From: Adiantum capillus-veneris
Taxonomy: Eukaryota > Streptophyta > Polypodiopsida > Polypodiales > Pteridaceae
Reading direction: 5' to 3'
Assembly (NCBI GenBank): GCA_014529385.2
Contig: CM043961.1
Location: forward strand, 14,024,978 to 14,088,977
DNA: 64,000 nt
Every line of letters starts with the position of its first letter. The first letter of the stretch is position 1. Positions 22,000 to 34,522 of this stretch are shown here, in pieces. Made by a program: the position numbers and the translations under genes. The notes under the pieces are model-generated. The model did no database searches, had not been told where the DNA came from, and saw nothing but the letters and a program-made list of their open reading frames with translations.

Positions 22000-24900
22000 G
22001 GTTTTTACACCATTGAATTACAAAGGAAGGGTGGTGTTTCCATCTTCTCCCTCGTAATACTCGCCTACCTTGTTTAATGGAACTGGCCTAGTATTTAGTT
22101 GAGGCATTTCAAGCTCTTTGATGCCTTCCTCGATTTGAGTCATTGGGGTTTTTACACCAAATATCTCTAGACATTTACCCACATTAGCCCACATGTTTGG
22201 TCTTATTCTGAGAAACTCGGCTAACATTATTGTACAGGTGACTGGGGTAGATAGAATATCTACTAGCCCCTTTGAATCGATGGCTTTGTTGGGAGACAGT
22301 CTCTGTGATGGGACTGCAACCACATCTGACTTGGTCTCGTACTCTCCCATGTAGGACGGTAGTGTTCTTAGCGAATGGGGTTGACTATCCATAGATTGTA
22401 CAGATCCTTTGTCGCCCCAATACGATCGCACATCTAGATTCATTTGAGATCCACTCTCAATTTCCTCTATTGGTGGTAGAAACATTCCTCGTTCAGCACC
22501 AGTCTTGTCTACTCGTCTTCTTAGGTCATCGGCTTCATTGGCCTCTCTGACTTGTTTCCACAATTCATCAAGACCACCTATCTCTTTACAATCCTCAGGT
22601 ATAGCTTGGTGAAATCCCTTGGAAGAGTTATCCGTGGTATTCAGTACTATCCTTGGTTCTAATGCTGGGTCTTTGAGTTTTGGTCTGTCCTCATGACTAG
22701 AATCTTGCTCTTTTAGTTCCTGGTTTGGCGGGATTACTTGTGTAGGCATGACACGGATCACATCCTCAGGTTTTGCAACTGGTGGTTCTAGTAAAGCTTG
22801 GGCTGTTTGAATCATTTTATGGCACATTTCAAACCTTTGCTTTTCTAGTTCCGCATAGGGATATGTCATCCACCTCTGTTCTTGGGTTGTTTTTGAGCCT
22901 CACATCATAGGCTTTCAAGAGGGCATCTAATGTCTCATTAACCTTCTCTGCCAACACAGATCCTCCTGAACTAGCACTTTTCCGTTTCTCATCCGTGGAT
23001 GGTTCTTCTAGAGGTTTAACCATCTGTGTAAGATAAGGTGCCTCCTTTTTCTCATGTTGTTTTATCTTCTCCTGAGCTTCGGTAAGCTTCTCAGCTAGGG
23101 ATTTTTTCTCTCGTTCCCTGCGTGCTTTCATCCTAGTCTTTCTAGCTTTCCAACTATTTCGTTTGCTCTTGGTTTTCTGACTAGGTGCGTCTGTCTTTGG
23201 TCCATCATCTGTCTTTGGACTCATGTCACTTTCCGTGTTCTTTGTCTCTGGATTCTCATCAGCTTTCTTTTGAGCTTGTGCTCTCGTAACTACTTGAACT
23301 GGTACGACATTTTCATTTTCTGAGCTACTAGGTAGCTGAACAATCCCAGATACATTTGTCGTGATCTTCCTAATATTGTTAGGGTTTTTCGGGCAATCGG
23401 GGATAAAGTGAGTGATGCCACACTCAAGACAATGGGAATTTACTTCAGTGATCTCCGTATGAGGACATTGTTTGACCAAGTGGTTGTCACGACTTTTGTG
23501 ACAATCTGTCTCTGTTTGAGGAGATTATTTTAGCATTTCCTCTTGGCTATAAGCAAGCTTATAATTAAATAAGCCGCTATTTGCTATGAATCGCAATGTC
23601 CTTTCATCCATTTCATACCTTCTTTCTCTGATTGAAACCCAGGAGGTGGAGGTTGTACCGGCCTCACCACTCCATGTGTTTCTCTCACATTTTGTTGCTC
23701 CGAAGGGTAGTACTCACTTTGGTTGCTACACCACATTGTAGCTGGTACTAGCGTTGGTTTATTTGATACTTCCATCATTCTCATGTATCTGATGTCTACC
23801 AGCATTGTAACACGTGGCAGCGGAGGTTGTTGTCCTAAGACAAGCTGTGGCCTTAAAACTCCTACTGGTCTTGGCGCATTCCCCATAATGTATCTAGGTG
23901 GAGTAGGTTCTTCTTGAACAGGTTGTACTTACCTCTCCCTAGCATTTTCCATGCTATAATAGCACTCTTCCCCCGTATGGTTCGTCCATTTTCTCTCAAT
24001 TTCACACCACTTCGGCTCTCCCGAATCAGACCTTACAAGAGGAATCAACCTCTTGACCAAGTCGTAGATAAGCTTTTCTTGATCAATAGGTGCCGTTGGC
24101 TTGGCAATGGACTCACTTATCTGTGAAACACTGTGCTGAGAGGATGTGTCATCTCCTTGACTCTTTAAGTCCTTTTCTTTGTATGCCTCACAATTATCCA
24201 CTAGATAAAGAGCTTCTTTGATCAACTCGTTTAGCGTCATCCTCCTTAGCATATGCAGATCCTTCTGAAGGCCCGCATGTCTCATTCCCTGGATAAAGAT
24301 CAGCATCAGTCGTGCTTGCGTAGGTAACTCCGCTCTCGGACAGAGCTTAACATATCTCTTGAGCCGTAATGATGCTTTGCGTACTGATTCATTCTCTTTC
24401 TATTTGAATCTATGGATTTGCGAGACTGTGTTGTGAGCAATGCCTTTTGGTGAGAATTCTTCAATAAACTCCTCAAACAGCTCATCTAGGGTCTCAAAAT
24501 CCCATTTTTCCACCGAGTCGAACCATGTAGCTGCATCATCTTCTAGAGTCAATCCAAATCCCGCAAACCGTGTCGCAAAATCTGAAACTTCCTCTGCTCT
24601 AATCACTCTTCTAAAAGACGTTACGTGATCTCTTGGATCTTCATCTCCGGAGTATTTTCTGTTTACCCATTTCTGGACTTGGGATGGTCTAACTCGTCGA
24701 TTGTCTACAAGTCTAACCAGAGACTCTCCCAATCCTTCTCTTGTTATCGCTCTTGAAGGGAATCCTGGTGGCTCTCTTCTTGGAATTCCTATAGGAATTC
24801 TCGTGTTTGGTGGAGGCATTTGTGGTCCTTCATTGACGAAATATACACCTCTTTCTAGTACAATCTAAGGATTTGTGCTTTCTACAACTCTATATTCTCT

Positions 24901-25559
24901 TCCATACTTGTCGACAACTATAGATCTCCATTGACAGTCGACTCCGTATGTGTGGACATATAAGAGCTTGTAATCCGTTATGTCTTCTAGGTATGGATTT
25001 GAGCACCTATAAAGATTGACCTCATTGTCATCAATGTATCTATATAGTCCTTCACTCTCATGACCAATCATCCAAACACTCTCAACAATATGGGTCTTTA
25101 TCAATTGCAAGTTTGGAAGATCCATTGTGGGAGGATATTCCTCTATCGTCAGTATCTCCAAGCTAGTGTAAGCTGCGTTTGAATCTAGGGTCGACATGAT
25201 TTCTGGGCTTAAGAGATTTTTCTTGGTTCAAGTAGACTTAGTCCACTGTGTTCAAGTGCTTTGGTTAGGGAAAAGTCGAAACTATGTCCAAAACCGCAAC
25301 CGTTTCGTCACAATTCTCGCAAATTGTCGCTTTCAGACACCCCTGACTTCCGGATGAATTTTGAGGCCTTAAATGATGTTTTTTTCAAAATTGAACTAAA
25401 TGGTTTTCGTCGGCATACATTTAGTTCAAGTTTTGCTCTAAGATCTATAGAGCCATTCTCAGGCTACGTTTTGATATAAAAACTTTTCCGATCCGATATT
25501 GTTTGTGAATGTTATGGCCAAAACAGTGAAATGCAGTTTAGACTGGTCAAAATGAGTCC

Positions 25560-27050
25560 AAATTCAATTTTGAAAAAAGATTCAGGATCTCTGTGACACT
25601 GTGGACACTCCTGTATGGTCAAAAGTATAGTTGGGCCCTAAAAAAGGCCTAGAGACATCCTACGCGTAGGATGTCTATATGCTCAGAATTTAACAAAATT
25701 TGGTCCAGAGACTCCCCTTAAGTCCAACAACACAATGGTATGCTCAAAATTTCATTTGGATTTAAAAATGGCCTTGAGACATCCTACGCGTAGTATGTCT
25801 TTTTGCTCAGAATGACTTGAAATTTTCACCCTAGATTCTCCTTGGTGTGTTGATCACAGTGGTGTGCTCATAAGTTGTTTTGGAGTCCTAAATCAAGCTG
25901 AAGACATCCTACGCGTAGGATGTCTAAGTGCTCAGATTTTGTCCATACTTGCACTGTAGCTTCCCCTTGATGTGCTAAACTCATAGCTATTTTTATTTTT
26001 TGATTCTAGCACCTATAGGTTGGTCGAATGATCAAGAATCTGCTCCAGAAGCCTGATGTCTGTTCTGATGAATTCCTAAGTCAAATCAACTCCAAATTGG
26101 ACCAAATTTTCCTAGGAGGCTTATCTAAGGCTATATGCTAGCATGGTATGGTCACATTAGAATTTTGGTTTCAGAATTATGCATTAGACATCCTACGCAT
26201 AGGATGTCTTTTTGCTCAGAATTTCCCCAAATTTGAACCACAGACTCTCCTTAAGGTGCTGATCACTGTGGTATGCTCAAAATTTTGTTTAGAGTCCAAA
26301 ATCACACAGAAGACATCCTACGCGTAGGATGTCTTTTTGGCCTGTTTGACCCCAAACTTGTCCCACAGCTTTCCCTTGATGTCAGTAACCCAGTGCTATG
26401 CTTAGATTTTAATTTGGATGTCAAAAGACCCCAAAACTAGCTGTTCTTGCCTTTTTCAGTCAAAATGCTAAAGTCTGTTCAATCTTCCTTTCAATGACCC
26501 AAATGAGATGAAATTGATCACATGCACTCAAAACATCATGTATAACATGCACATGAAGTCACCCTATGGTTTGGTCTCAAAATTAGGCTTTGGACACAAT
26601 TTGGGTAGGATGTCTGGCAGTTCTCGTCTTTTGGCTTTGATCTGTCAAAATACAGGTGAAAATAGGGTAAAACCTACCTTCTGAACACACTAGTAACCTC
26701 AGACTTTCAAAATTTCCACAAGATCACCCTGTAGACATCCTACGCGTAGGATGTCTACTGTTGATTTTTTGAGATTGAAGTGTCCCTGATGCTTCCTTAT
26801 GCTCTCAGCAAGTGCAAGTATGCTTCACAATTGCAAAAACATGCAACAATCACTCAATTTAAGCCTTTTCTGAAATTTTGCGTTCTCTGACTCCGCCTTT
26901 TGGCTTTTGGTCAACAAAAATAGGGAAAAACACCCAAGTCAATATGTTACTAGGGTAAAACCTACCCTCTGAACCCACTGGTGCAGTCAGAATTTTCAAA
27001 TTTGGTCTCCATAACCCCCTTGATACATCCTACGCGTAGGATGTCTATGT
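25560..27050. repeat. Tandem repeat carrying a 24-bp palindrome, seven copies
   Basis: The half-site AGACATCCTACG followed by its exact reverse complement occurs at 25653-25676, 25902-25925, 26311-26334 and 26733-26756. Copies with one mismatch lie at 25777-25800, 26186-26209 and 27023-27046. Spacing is 124, 125, 284, 125, 422 and 290 bp, and neighbouring copies also share flanking words ('tttttgctcagaatt', 'atggtatgctcaaaattt'), so a unit of about 125 bp has been tandemly amplified and then partly lost. The region lies immediately upstream (minus-strand sense) of the element 2 polyprotein. Confidence 0.92.
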
Positions 27051-27538
27051 TTACAGAATTGCAGGTTTTCTTCACAGAACCCTTGCAAATGCTCTTTTAT
27101 ATGCACAACATCAGCGAGTCATACAAAAATATCCACAAAAGCTTGTTTAATGCATTTTTACCCTCAAAAGAACTCTTTTCCGTGATTTCAAATGCAATCA
27201 AGCACTTTAGAAAATAATTCAGTGTTGAATAGCTCTAGATCAGCATCGGATCACTTACCTAAAGCTACTCCTACAAAGCATATGGGGTTTTGCATCTATG
27301 AGTAGAAAAACGCTTCACTGCCACACACGGACTAGTAAACGCTTTTATCACCTCACAAATCACTCGACCACCAACAACTACTCTAATCCACAGATCCTAA
27401 CTAAACCTATCTAGTCGCAGACCCTCGGCAAGACACACGCTTCCTGGCTATCCACTTGATCGCGGAATATCCTCTTCCGGATCCACTTAAGAAAAACGCT
27501 TTCTTTAGCCGAACTAAATCAAGCAACCATCACACGAG
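27051..27538. other. No recognisable gene
   Basis: Sequence between the palindrome array and the copia LTR, with no coding or repeat signal that I can support. Confidence 0.35.
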
Positions 27539-27752
27539 TGTTAGTAGGAAACCTACTTAGTGAAGGAGTACGAGCGGAAGTGCGACGCGAGAGAGAGTGC
27601 GAGAAGAAGAGCACGACGATATGGTGAACTCGCTCTACTGTAATGTGTAGAGCATAGTGAGTTCTTATTAGGTTTTTACAAAAGAATATGTGTACATACC
27701 TGGCGGCCCGCCCACTTACCTGGGCGACCACATTGGGCTTTATACCCCAACA
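27539..27752 (-). mobile_element. 3' LTR of copia element 1
   Basis: On the minus strand it starts TGTTGGGGTATAAAGCCC after a purine tract and ends at a probable CTAACA (27539-27544), about 214 bp. The start is well supported; the end is inferred from the usual TG...CA rule. No second copy was found on the far side of the element, where gypsy LTR sequence starts at 32191. Confidence 0.6.
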
Positions 27753-27764
27753 ACCTCCCACTTA
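27753..27764 (-). other. Polypurine tract of copia element 1
   Basis: AAGTGGGAGGT on the minus strand, directly before the LTR start. Confidence 0.7.
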
Positions 27765-27841
27765 AAGTCCAATGTGGTACTTTAAGTGTGAGAGAAGCTA
27801 CTATACAAGCTAATATACAAGAGATGTAGAGAAGTGATGTA

Positions 27842-30800
27842 CTACCCTACACCTAACTGCTTGCGAAAATGCGCAAAGCTCTCTGAGGGAAGTCCTTTTG
27901 TAATTAGATCAGCAGGATTTTCTGTGGTGTAAACTTTGACAAGCTGAAGTTGCTTATCCTCGAGAATTTCCCTGATGAAATGATACTTCACATCCACATG
28001 CTTTGTATTTGAGTGATAAACTGGATTGCGAGCCAATTATATAGCACTTTGACTATCACAATATAACACAGGCATCTCTTCTTTGATTCCCAAATCTGTT
28101 ACTAGTCGATTAAGCCAAATTGATTCTTTGCATGCCTCTAATGCTGCAACATATTCAGCCTCTGTAGTAGACTGAGTAACACAATCTTGTAATCTAGAAC
28201 GCCATGATACTGCTCCACCAGCCAATGTAAAGACATACCCTGACGTAGACCTTCAGTTGTCTAAGTCACCTACATAATCCGAGTCTGTAAAACCCTTTAC
28301 ACTTAGCTCCTTACTCCCATAGCATATACGCATACTCTTTGTAGCTTTCAGGTATCTCAATATTCCTTTCACTGCCTCCCAATGTTTCTTGCCTGGGTTT
28401 GACATGTATCGACTTACTACTCCCACTGCAAATGCAATGTCTGGGCGAGTAGCAATCATTGCATACATCAAACTACCCACTGCAGACGCATATGGAATCT
28501 TATCCATTTCAGCTTGTTCTTCCTCAGACACAGGACAATCTTGTTTGCTAAGTTTCACATATGGTGGCAATGGAACACTCAATGCCTTTTGTCAATATAC
28601 TATGTTCGAGATAACCAAATCAACTTCTTTGATCTGTCTCTCTCAATGCGCATACCAAGGATATGACTTGCCTCACCCATGTCTTTCATGTCAAACGATT
28701 TTTCCATCTTTGACTTCAAAGCTGAAATTTCTTCCAAGTGCTTGCCAGCAATCAACATGTCATCCACATACAAAATAAGGATCAGCCAACTACCATCCTT
28801 AGATTTCTTTGTATATAGACAGTGATCGAACTCACTACGTTTGTAGCCTTGAGAAAGCATAAACTTGTGGAATTTATGGTACCATGCCCTCGGTGATTGT
28901 TTTAAGCCATAAAGACTCTTTAACAACTGGCATACTTAATCTTCCTTGCCTTTCTCAACAAACCCTTCTGGCTGCTGCATGTAAATTTCCACATCTAAAT
29001 CACCATGCAAGAACGCTGTCTTGACATCCATTTGGTGCAACACCAAATCTAATATGGCAACCAATGCAAGAAAGAATCTCAATGTAGTCATCTTGACCAC
29101 CGGAGAGAAGACTTCATCAAAGTCAATGCCTTGTTCTTGCTTAAAGCCCTTGGCAACAAGCCTTGCTTTGTACTTTGGCTGACTATCATGAGCGGTGATC
29201 TTATACCTGTAAACCCATTTACAAGGTAGAGCCTTTTTGCCGTGTGGTAATTTAACTAGCTTCCATGTCTTGTTTCTATGCAGAGCTGTCATCTCTGACT
29301 GCATGGCCAATTGCCAATTCCTGGGGTCCTTCATTTGCACTGCTTCCTTGTAACATAAAGGCTCATTGCAATTAGTCAACATGACATAGTTCATAGATGG
29401 AACAAACCTATCAGGAGGTCGCATGACACGTCCAGGTCTACGCACAATAGGTGGCTCAGGCTCAGCCACAACCTGTGGTTCCACTCTATCCTGTCCTTGC
29501 TCCTCTTGAGCCCTGACATTTTGTCTTGCACGTGCAGGTCCATCTTCTTGGAAGACAACTCTTCTAATCTCCTCAACCCTCTCTGGTTTAGAATGATATT
29601 TGGATTCATTAAAGTGAACATCATTGCTGCAGACAACCTTTCTGGATTCGGGATCCCAAAGTCTGTACCCCATCTCACCAGAATTACCATAGCCTAGAAA
29701 GATGCACTTTCTACTCTTTGGCTCAAGTTTGTTCCTAAATTCCTTTGGAACGTGAGTATATGCCTCACAACCAAAGACTCTGAGATTCTTGTATGAGGGA
29801 ATTTTGCATGACCATACCATCTCTGGCACTGAATCCTTCTGCAAAACCTTGCTAGGAGATCTATTTACAAGATGAACAGCTGTTGATACAGCTTCAGCCC
29901 AAAACCCATTTGGCAGTTGTGCATTAGACAACATACTTCTGACCTTCTCTTGTATGGTCCTATTCATCCTCTCAGCAACACCATTTTGAGGAGGATTGTA
30001 AGGAGTAGTAAGTTCACGTTTTATACCTTTTGACTCACAAAAGTCCTGAAAGGCCTTTGAAACATACTCTCCACCATTGTCAGTGCGTAAGCATTTAAGC
30101 TTCTTGCCACTCTGATTCTCCACAAGTGTCACAAACGTTTTGAAAACACTAAACGCTTCATCCTTGTGCTTGAGAAAGTAAACCCATACTTTCCTCGAGT
30201 AATCATCTATAAATGTCATAAAGTAAGAAGCTCCCCCTAGAGATAGGTTAGGCATAGGTCCACACAAATCACTATGAACAAGTGCCAACTGTGTGTCTCT
30301 TCTACTGCTTCTATGCTTATGTGGCTGTTGTGTTTGCTTACCATACAGACAATGTTCACAGAATTCAAAATCATTAAATGAAAAGCCAGGCAAATAACCA
30401 GAACGAGACAAGATTTCCATTCCCTTCTTGGACATATGTCCTAACCGGTTATGCCACAAAGAAACGTTCGGCTGCTCGGTTACATTGATTACATTTTTAG
30501 AGACATTTGATACATAAATCATGTAAAGTCCTCCAGAATTTACTCCATGTGCTACTGTCATAGAACCCTTGGATATCTTCCACATGTTCTGTCCAAAAGT
30601 GGTGACGTAGCCAGCATCATCAAGTAAACCTGTGCTGATCAAGCTCTTTGTAATTGCAGGAACATGTCTCACATTCTTCAGCGTGAAAGAAGAGCCATTC
30701 TGAAACTTCAATTGTACATCTCCAACACCTAAGATCTCACATGTCTGCCCATTGCCTAGCCGAACATGATCTTTAGTGGTCACATAAGAGGTAAACCACT

Positions 30801-31089
30801 CCTTGTTTGGAGACACATGAAGTGATGCCCCTGAGTCTATAATCCAGTGACTCAGTGCATTTCCATCAGATGCTGTAAGAAGAGCTGAGTCCATTGTATT
30901 CTTCAAGAAGTAGATGTCTCCTGACACTAGACTGTCATCCTCTGCAACAATGTTTGTCACATTTATTTCTTGAATCTTCACTGAGGACTTGTTCTTCTCA
31001 CCATGGTCTTCAGCTTTCTCTTTGCCTTTTTTGCTTTCCATTCTCTGCAGTCTCTTTTCATGTGACCCTTCTTGCCACAATGGTAGCAT
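27842..31089 (-). pseudogene. Ty1/copia pol: protease, integrase, RT, RNase H
   Basis: The long frame 31089-28936 (717 codons) contains the protease ('WIIDSGASLHVS'), the integrase zinc finger ('LWHNRLGHMSKKGMEIL', 'FCEHCLYGKQ'), the integrase core ('HSDLCGPM', 'LRTDNGGEY', 'NGVAERMNRTI') and the first part of reverse transcriptase ('CKWVYRYK', 'ARLVAKGF', 'MDVKTAFLHGDL'). The frame then continues in pieces: 28926-28600 ('KSLYGLKQSPRAWY', catalytic 'YVDDMLIAG'), 28582-28253, and RNase H at 28225-27842 ('STTEAEYVAALEACKE', 'YCDSQSAI'). The breaks are point stops and small indels in the RT and RNase H parts. The domain order (integrase before RT) identifies copia. It was probably intact not long ago, since the breaks are few. 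Confidence 0.95.
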
Positions 31090-31790
31090 TCTATGTCACT
31101 CTTGCCTTTAGCACTGCGGGACTTGCTACGAGACTGATTCCTCTTTCCACCTTTGTACTTTTCTTTGGTCCTTCCCCTAACAACTAAGGTTGTTCCTTTG
31201 CCTTTGTCCATTATCTCTCTATTGGTTTCTTCAGTAAGCAGACTTCCTTCTACACCTGCTATGTTCAAACCATCTGGAGGTGCAGAATTACTCAAAGCTG
31301 TGCGAAAAGTGTCCCAACTTTCCGGCAATGTGATCAATAGGAACATAGCTCTAACAGGTTCATCAAACTTGACACCTTGAGCTGACAACTGATTATAGAT
31401 TGTGTTGAATTCATTCAGAGAATTGGACATAGGTGTCCCTTCTTTCATCTTCAAGTCAACAAGCTTCTTAAGCCAGTATACCTGTGAAGGTGCACTCTGC
31501 TTTTCATAAAGATCACTCAGCTTTAACCATGCTTGATAAGCCGACATCTCATCTCCTACATTGAAGTAAACGCTTTCTGCCAAAGTCAGCATAATGGTAG
31601 AAAGTGCCAATTCATCCATTTCGCTCCATTCATCTTCGTCCATATCTTCTGGTTTTATCCCCTTGAGCTTTATAGGTTTTATCTGCTTCTTTTGTACCAA
31701 CACGTGCCAAATCTGCTTCTTCCACAATGGGAAATTGGTTCCATCCAGCTTCTTGATATTGTAAAGAGCAGTGTCCTGTGATCCAGCCAT
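30978..31790 (-). pseudogene. Copia gag (UBN2 type) with zinc knuckle
   Basis: 270 codons from an ATG at 31790: 'KLDGTNFPLWKKQIWHVL' is the usual start of copia gag, with 'AYQAWLKLSDLYEKQS', 'FLLITLPESWDTFRTAL' and the Cys-His box 'CYHCGKKGHMKRDC' near the end. It overlaps the pol frame by about 110 bp in another phase, so gag and pol were joined by a frameshift, either a mutation or ribosomal. Gag coats the element's RNA. Confidence 0.92.
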
Positions 31791-32190
31791 AGGTACGCTT
31801 CACAGTAGTTTACTTTCCTGGGAAATATTCGACAGAGTTTCCCTTGTAAACTGACCTCTGAACCAATATCAACCTGTCAAATGAACCAAGAAAGCTTCAG
31901 ATTCTGCATAAATTTTGGCAGAGTCTCCTTTGTAAAATGGCTCTGGTGTACTCAAAAACAGACCAAAAAACAGCTCAAAAACACTGTCTCTCTGACATTG
32001 TAAACTGCGGGTAAACCTGTCTTGCACCTGTACTGTCTCTCACGGTCCTGTCACTATCCTATAAGCATAGACTGCGACAATGCCTCAACGGCAGTAAAGC
32101 AAAGATGCAATCCCAACTGTCTAACTCACAGTTAATACATCCTAGCTGCCTATCTAAGGGTGCTCAAGGGATCGCTCCAAGACCTGTATC
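31791..32190. other. Leader of copia element 1
   Basis: No coding signal. By position it holds the leader and perhaps part of the 5' LTR. A weak primer-site-like TTGGTTCAGAGG lies at about 31856-31867 on the minus strand. It ends sharply at 32191, where gypsy LTR sequence begins. Confidence 0.4.
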
Positions 32191-33060
32191 CTTTTATTAA
32201 ATGTTTTTAAATTAATTAAACTAGATTTACTCTAGCTTAATTCTCATTGGTCCACTTCAAGGGTCATCCAATAGAAATTGGGCACACCTTGTGGGCATCT
32301 GGCCTAGGGAGTTGACATGTGTCCCTCATTCCCTTTGTGTAAAGGGAGCCTGTGTGTGTGTGTGGATTTCTCTCTCATCCCCTACCTTTAGGGATCGTCC
32401 CTCCCATGTAGGGATGTGCAAAGACTTTTAGGGCACACACAAAGCATCCAATTTTCCCTAGGGTTGACCTTTGGACACAACCTTTGAATTTTGGAACCTT
32501 AGCATTTTGGAAGTCTTAATGGGCTGAACCTTAGGGTCTTTTTAGCCCATTGTTACACATGGCTCTTTTGTAGATGGCCCCCCCGTTGGATCCCTATTTT
32601 CCCTCCTTTGGATCCCTACTGTGGCCGGTCTGCTAGCTTAACCAATATTCTAGCTTTTTCTCCCCTGGCCTTCCCCACATTAAATGATCAGTTTAATATG
32701 AGAAAATCATTTAGGAGAATTAGATATTGATTATTATGACATTACCTCTCTCTTGAAATCATAGTCGTCCTCGATTATTGTGTAGAGAAGATAAAGCATG
32801 TTCATGAGTCCTTTTCTTAGCGGGTAGAGGATCCCTATGTTACCCTACGACATCATTCCACAATGGATGACTAGTCCATTTGGCGTTTGAGAGCCTGAGG
32901 CTGCCGCAAGCATGTCTGCACATTAGTCCTATCAATCTTCCATAGTAGAGTGACAAGCTCTACTTGGTGTTTGGGAGATGTCGTCTCCGCAAACTTGATC
33001 TAAGCATGCATACTAATTCATTTTTGTGCACACATAAAGAAAAAGAGAGTCTTATAAGAC
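32191..33060 (-). mobile_element. 3' LTR of the gypsy element (internally deleted)
   Basis: Shares 32191-32741 with 39302-39855 and 32790-32965 with 40350-40540. On the minus strand a start such as TGTCTTATAAGAC near 33062 is possible. The left end does not show the TGTAACATT end seen at 38268, so it is cut there by the junction with copia element 1. Confidence 0.65.
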
Positions 33061-33097
33061 AAAAATTTTGTTCATTTTTAACATTTTGTACATTTGC

Positions 33098-34522
33098 TTA
33101 CTCTTGGAAAGCATTGTAAGCATTGACAAGGTTTAGGTTATCCTTTAATTGTATGCCTTGCATCCATCTAGCATCTTCAAAAGGATAATTCTTAAACTTA
33201 ATAAGATATCGTCGGATAGTCTTACCGCCTCTTAGTACCTTGTCTTCATGTCGGAGAATGGACTCGAGCTGCAGCACCTCTTCTTGGTCCTCGATCTCCG
33301 GTGGGTCTTCAATAGTTGGTTCTTGAGGTGGCTCTCCTTTGTAAGGCTTTAATAGGCTCACATGAAAAGCATTGTGTATGAGCCAATGATTGGGAAAATT
33401 GAGTTGATAGGCCATCTCATTGATTGGCCTAAGAATCTGAAAGGGACCATAGTACCTTTTTGCTAGTTTAGCATAGTACTTTTGGTGACCCGTAGGATTC
33501 TTGCCCGTTGTGTGCCTTAATCGAGCCTTGGGAAACTTTAACAAGACCCAATCGTTTTCTTTAAAGGCTTGGGCTCTTCTGTGCTTGTCAGCAACAGCCT
33601 TTTGCCTTTTCTGTGAGATAGAGATAGCATCCTTAATCTTTTGGAAAGATTCTTGTAGGTCTCGGCTATACTCATCTACAGCGAAGATCTTCCCATGTAG
33701 TAGCAAGGGACTTTTTGATCTTCCCTCAATTACCTCAAAAGGTGCTTTTCCCGTGGAAGTATGTACAGTGTTCTTGTAAGCATACTCCACTAAGGGTAAG
33801 TACTTCTCCCATTGGGATCTTTGATCTACTTCTGTTACATAGGCTTTTAGTAGATCGAGAATTGTTAGGTTAGATATTTCACTTTGGCCATCCGTTTGTG
33901 GATGATAGGCCGAAGAGAAATTTAGCCTTGTCCCTAAATTCTCAAAGAGACCCTTCCAGAAATTACTGGTCATTCTAGGATCTCTATCCGACACTATGGA
34001 CATTGGCAAGCCATGGTACTTGAAAATTTGTGAAATGAAGAGGGTTTCCATTTGATGGGCTTTGATAGTCTTTTTGACAGGTATAAAATGAGCTTGTTTA
34101 CTAAACCTATCTACTATCGTCCATATTCCCGTATTCCCATGGATAGACTTAGTCAATCCAAAGATAAAATCCATGGATATGCTCTCCCATGGTGAATTAG
34201 GGATTGGCAAGGGTTGAAGCAATCCAAGTTGCTTCCCTCTATCAAATTTTTTCTTTTGACATACCACACATTTGGAAACATACTCTTGTATGTTCACTTT
34301 CATGGTAGGCCAATAGAAATATGTTTCAATTCCCTTTAAGGTAGACTGAATCCCTCTATGCCCCGCATAAGGTGGAGCATGAGATTCATACATTACTTTC
34401 TCACGTAGTGAGTTAGTAACGCATAGTCTATTGCCATAGAGAAGATAACCATCTTGTAAAGTAAATGGTTCTTCTTTCTTCCCTAATGCAAGGGCTGAAA
34501 TCGGGATCAATAGCATACTCAT
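33098..34522 (-). pseudogene. Gypsy integrase with chromodomain
   Basis: 474 codons, open throughout. Zinc finger 'HAPPYAGHRGIQSTLKGI' to 'CVVCQKKK', catalytic core 'SISMDFIFGL', 'VSDRDPRMTSNFW' and 'HPQTDGQSEISN' (D, D, E; E in 'QSE'), then 'YYGPFQILRPINEMAYQL' and 'HNAFHVSLLKPY'. The last 60 residues ('RYLIKFKNYPFEDARWM') form a chromodomain-type end, as in plant chromoviruses. It is preceded by a frameshift near 34500 that separates it from RNase H. Intact as a domain but not expressible from the original gag-pol start. Confidence 0.93.

Larger units (their letters stand above)
20266..25197 (-). pseudogene. Gag-protease-WIPK polyprotein of element 2
   Basis: About 1,640 codons can be followed from 25197 to 20266 with only two frame changes (about 23550 and 22850); the other breaks are single stop codons. 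Order: an unrecognised N-terminal part (25197-24865), the retrotransposon gag domain (24819-24400: 'YSGDEDPRDHVTSFRRVI', 'FETLDELFEEFIEEFSPKG'), a linker, Cys-His boxes (a degenerate 'CHKSRDNHLVKQC' and 'CLECGITHFIPDC' near 23430), a Lys/Glu-rich coiled part, an aspartic protease (21999-21583: 'AILDSGAGVAIATK', 'IILGRPFM'), an acidic part, and a basic tail repeating W-[IV]-P-K. There is no reverse transcriptase, RNase H or integrase, so it must depend on enzymes made elsewhere. Several stops (near 22018, 21583, 21034, 20653) are one C-to-T change away from CAA, CAG or CGA. Confidence 0.82.

Noticed and set aside
25653..27046. Regularly spaced palindromes as a CRISPR array
   Set aside because: Spacing varies from 124 to 422 bp, the parts between copies are similar to one another and not unique spacers, and the setting is a plant nuclear genome.
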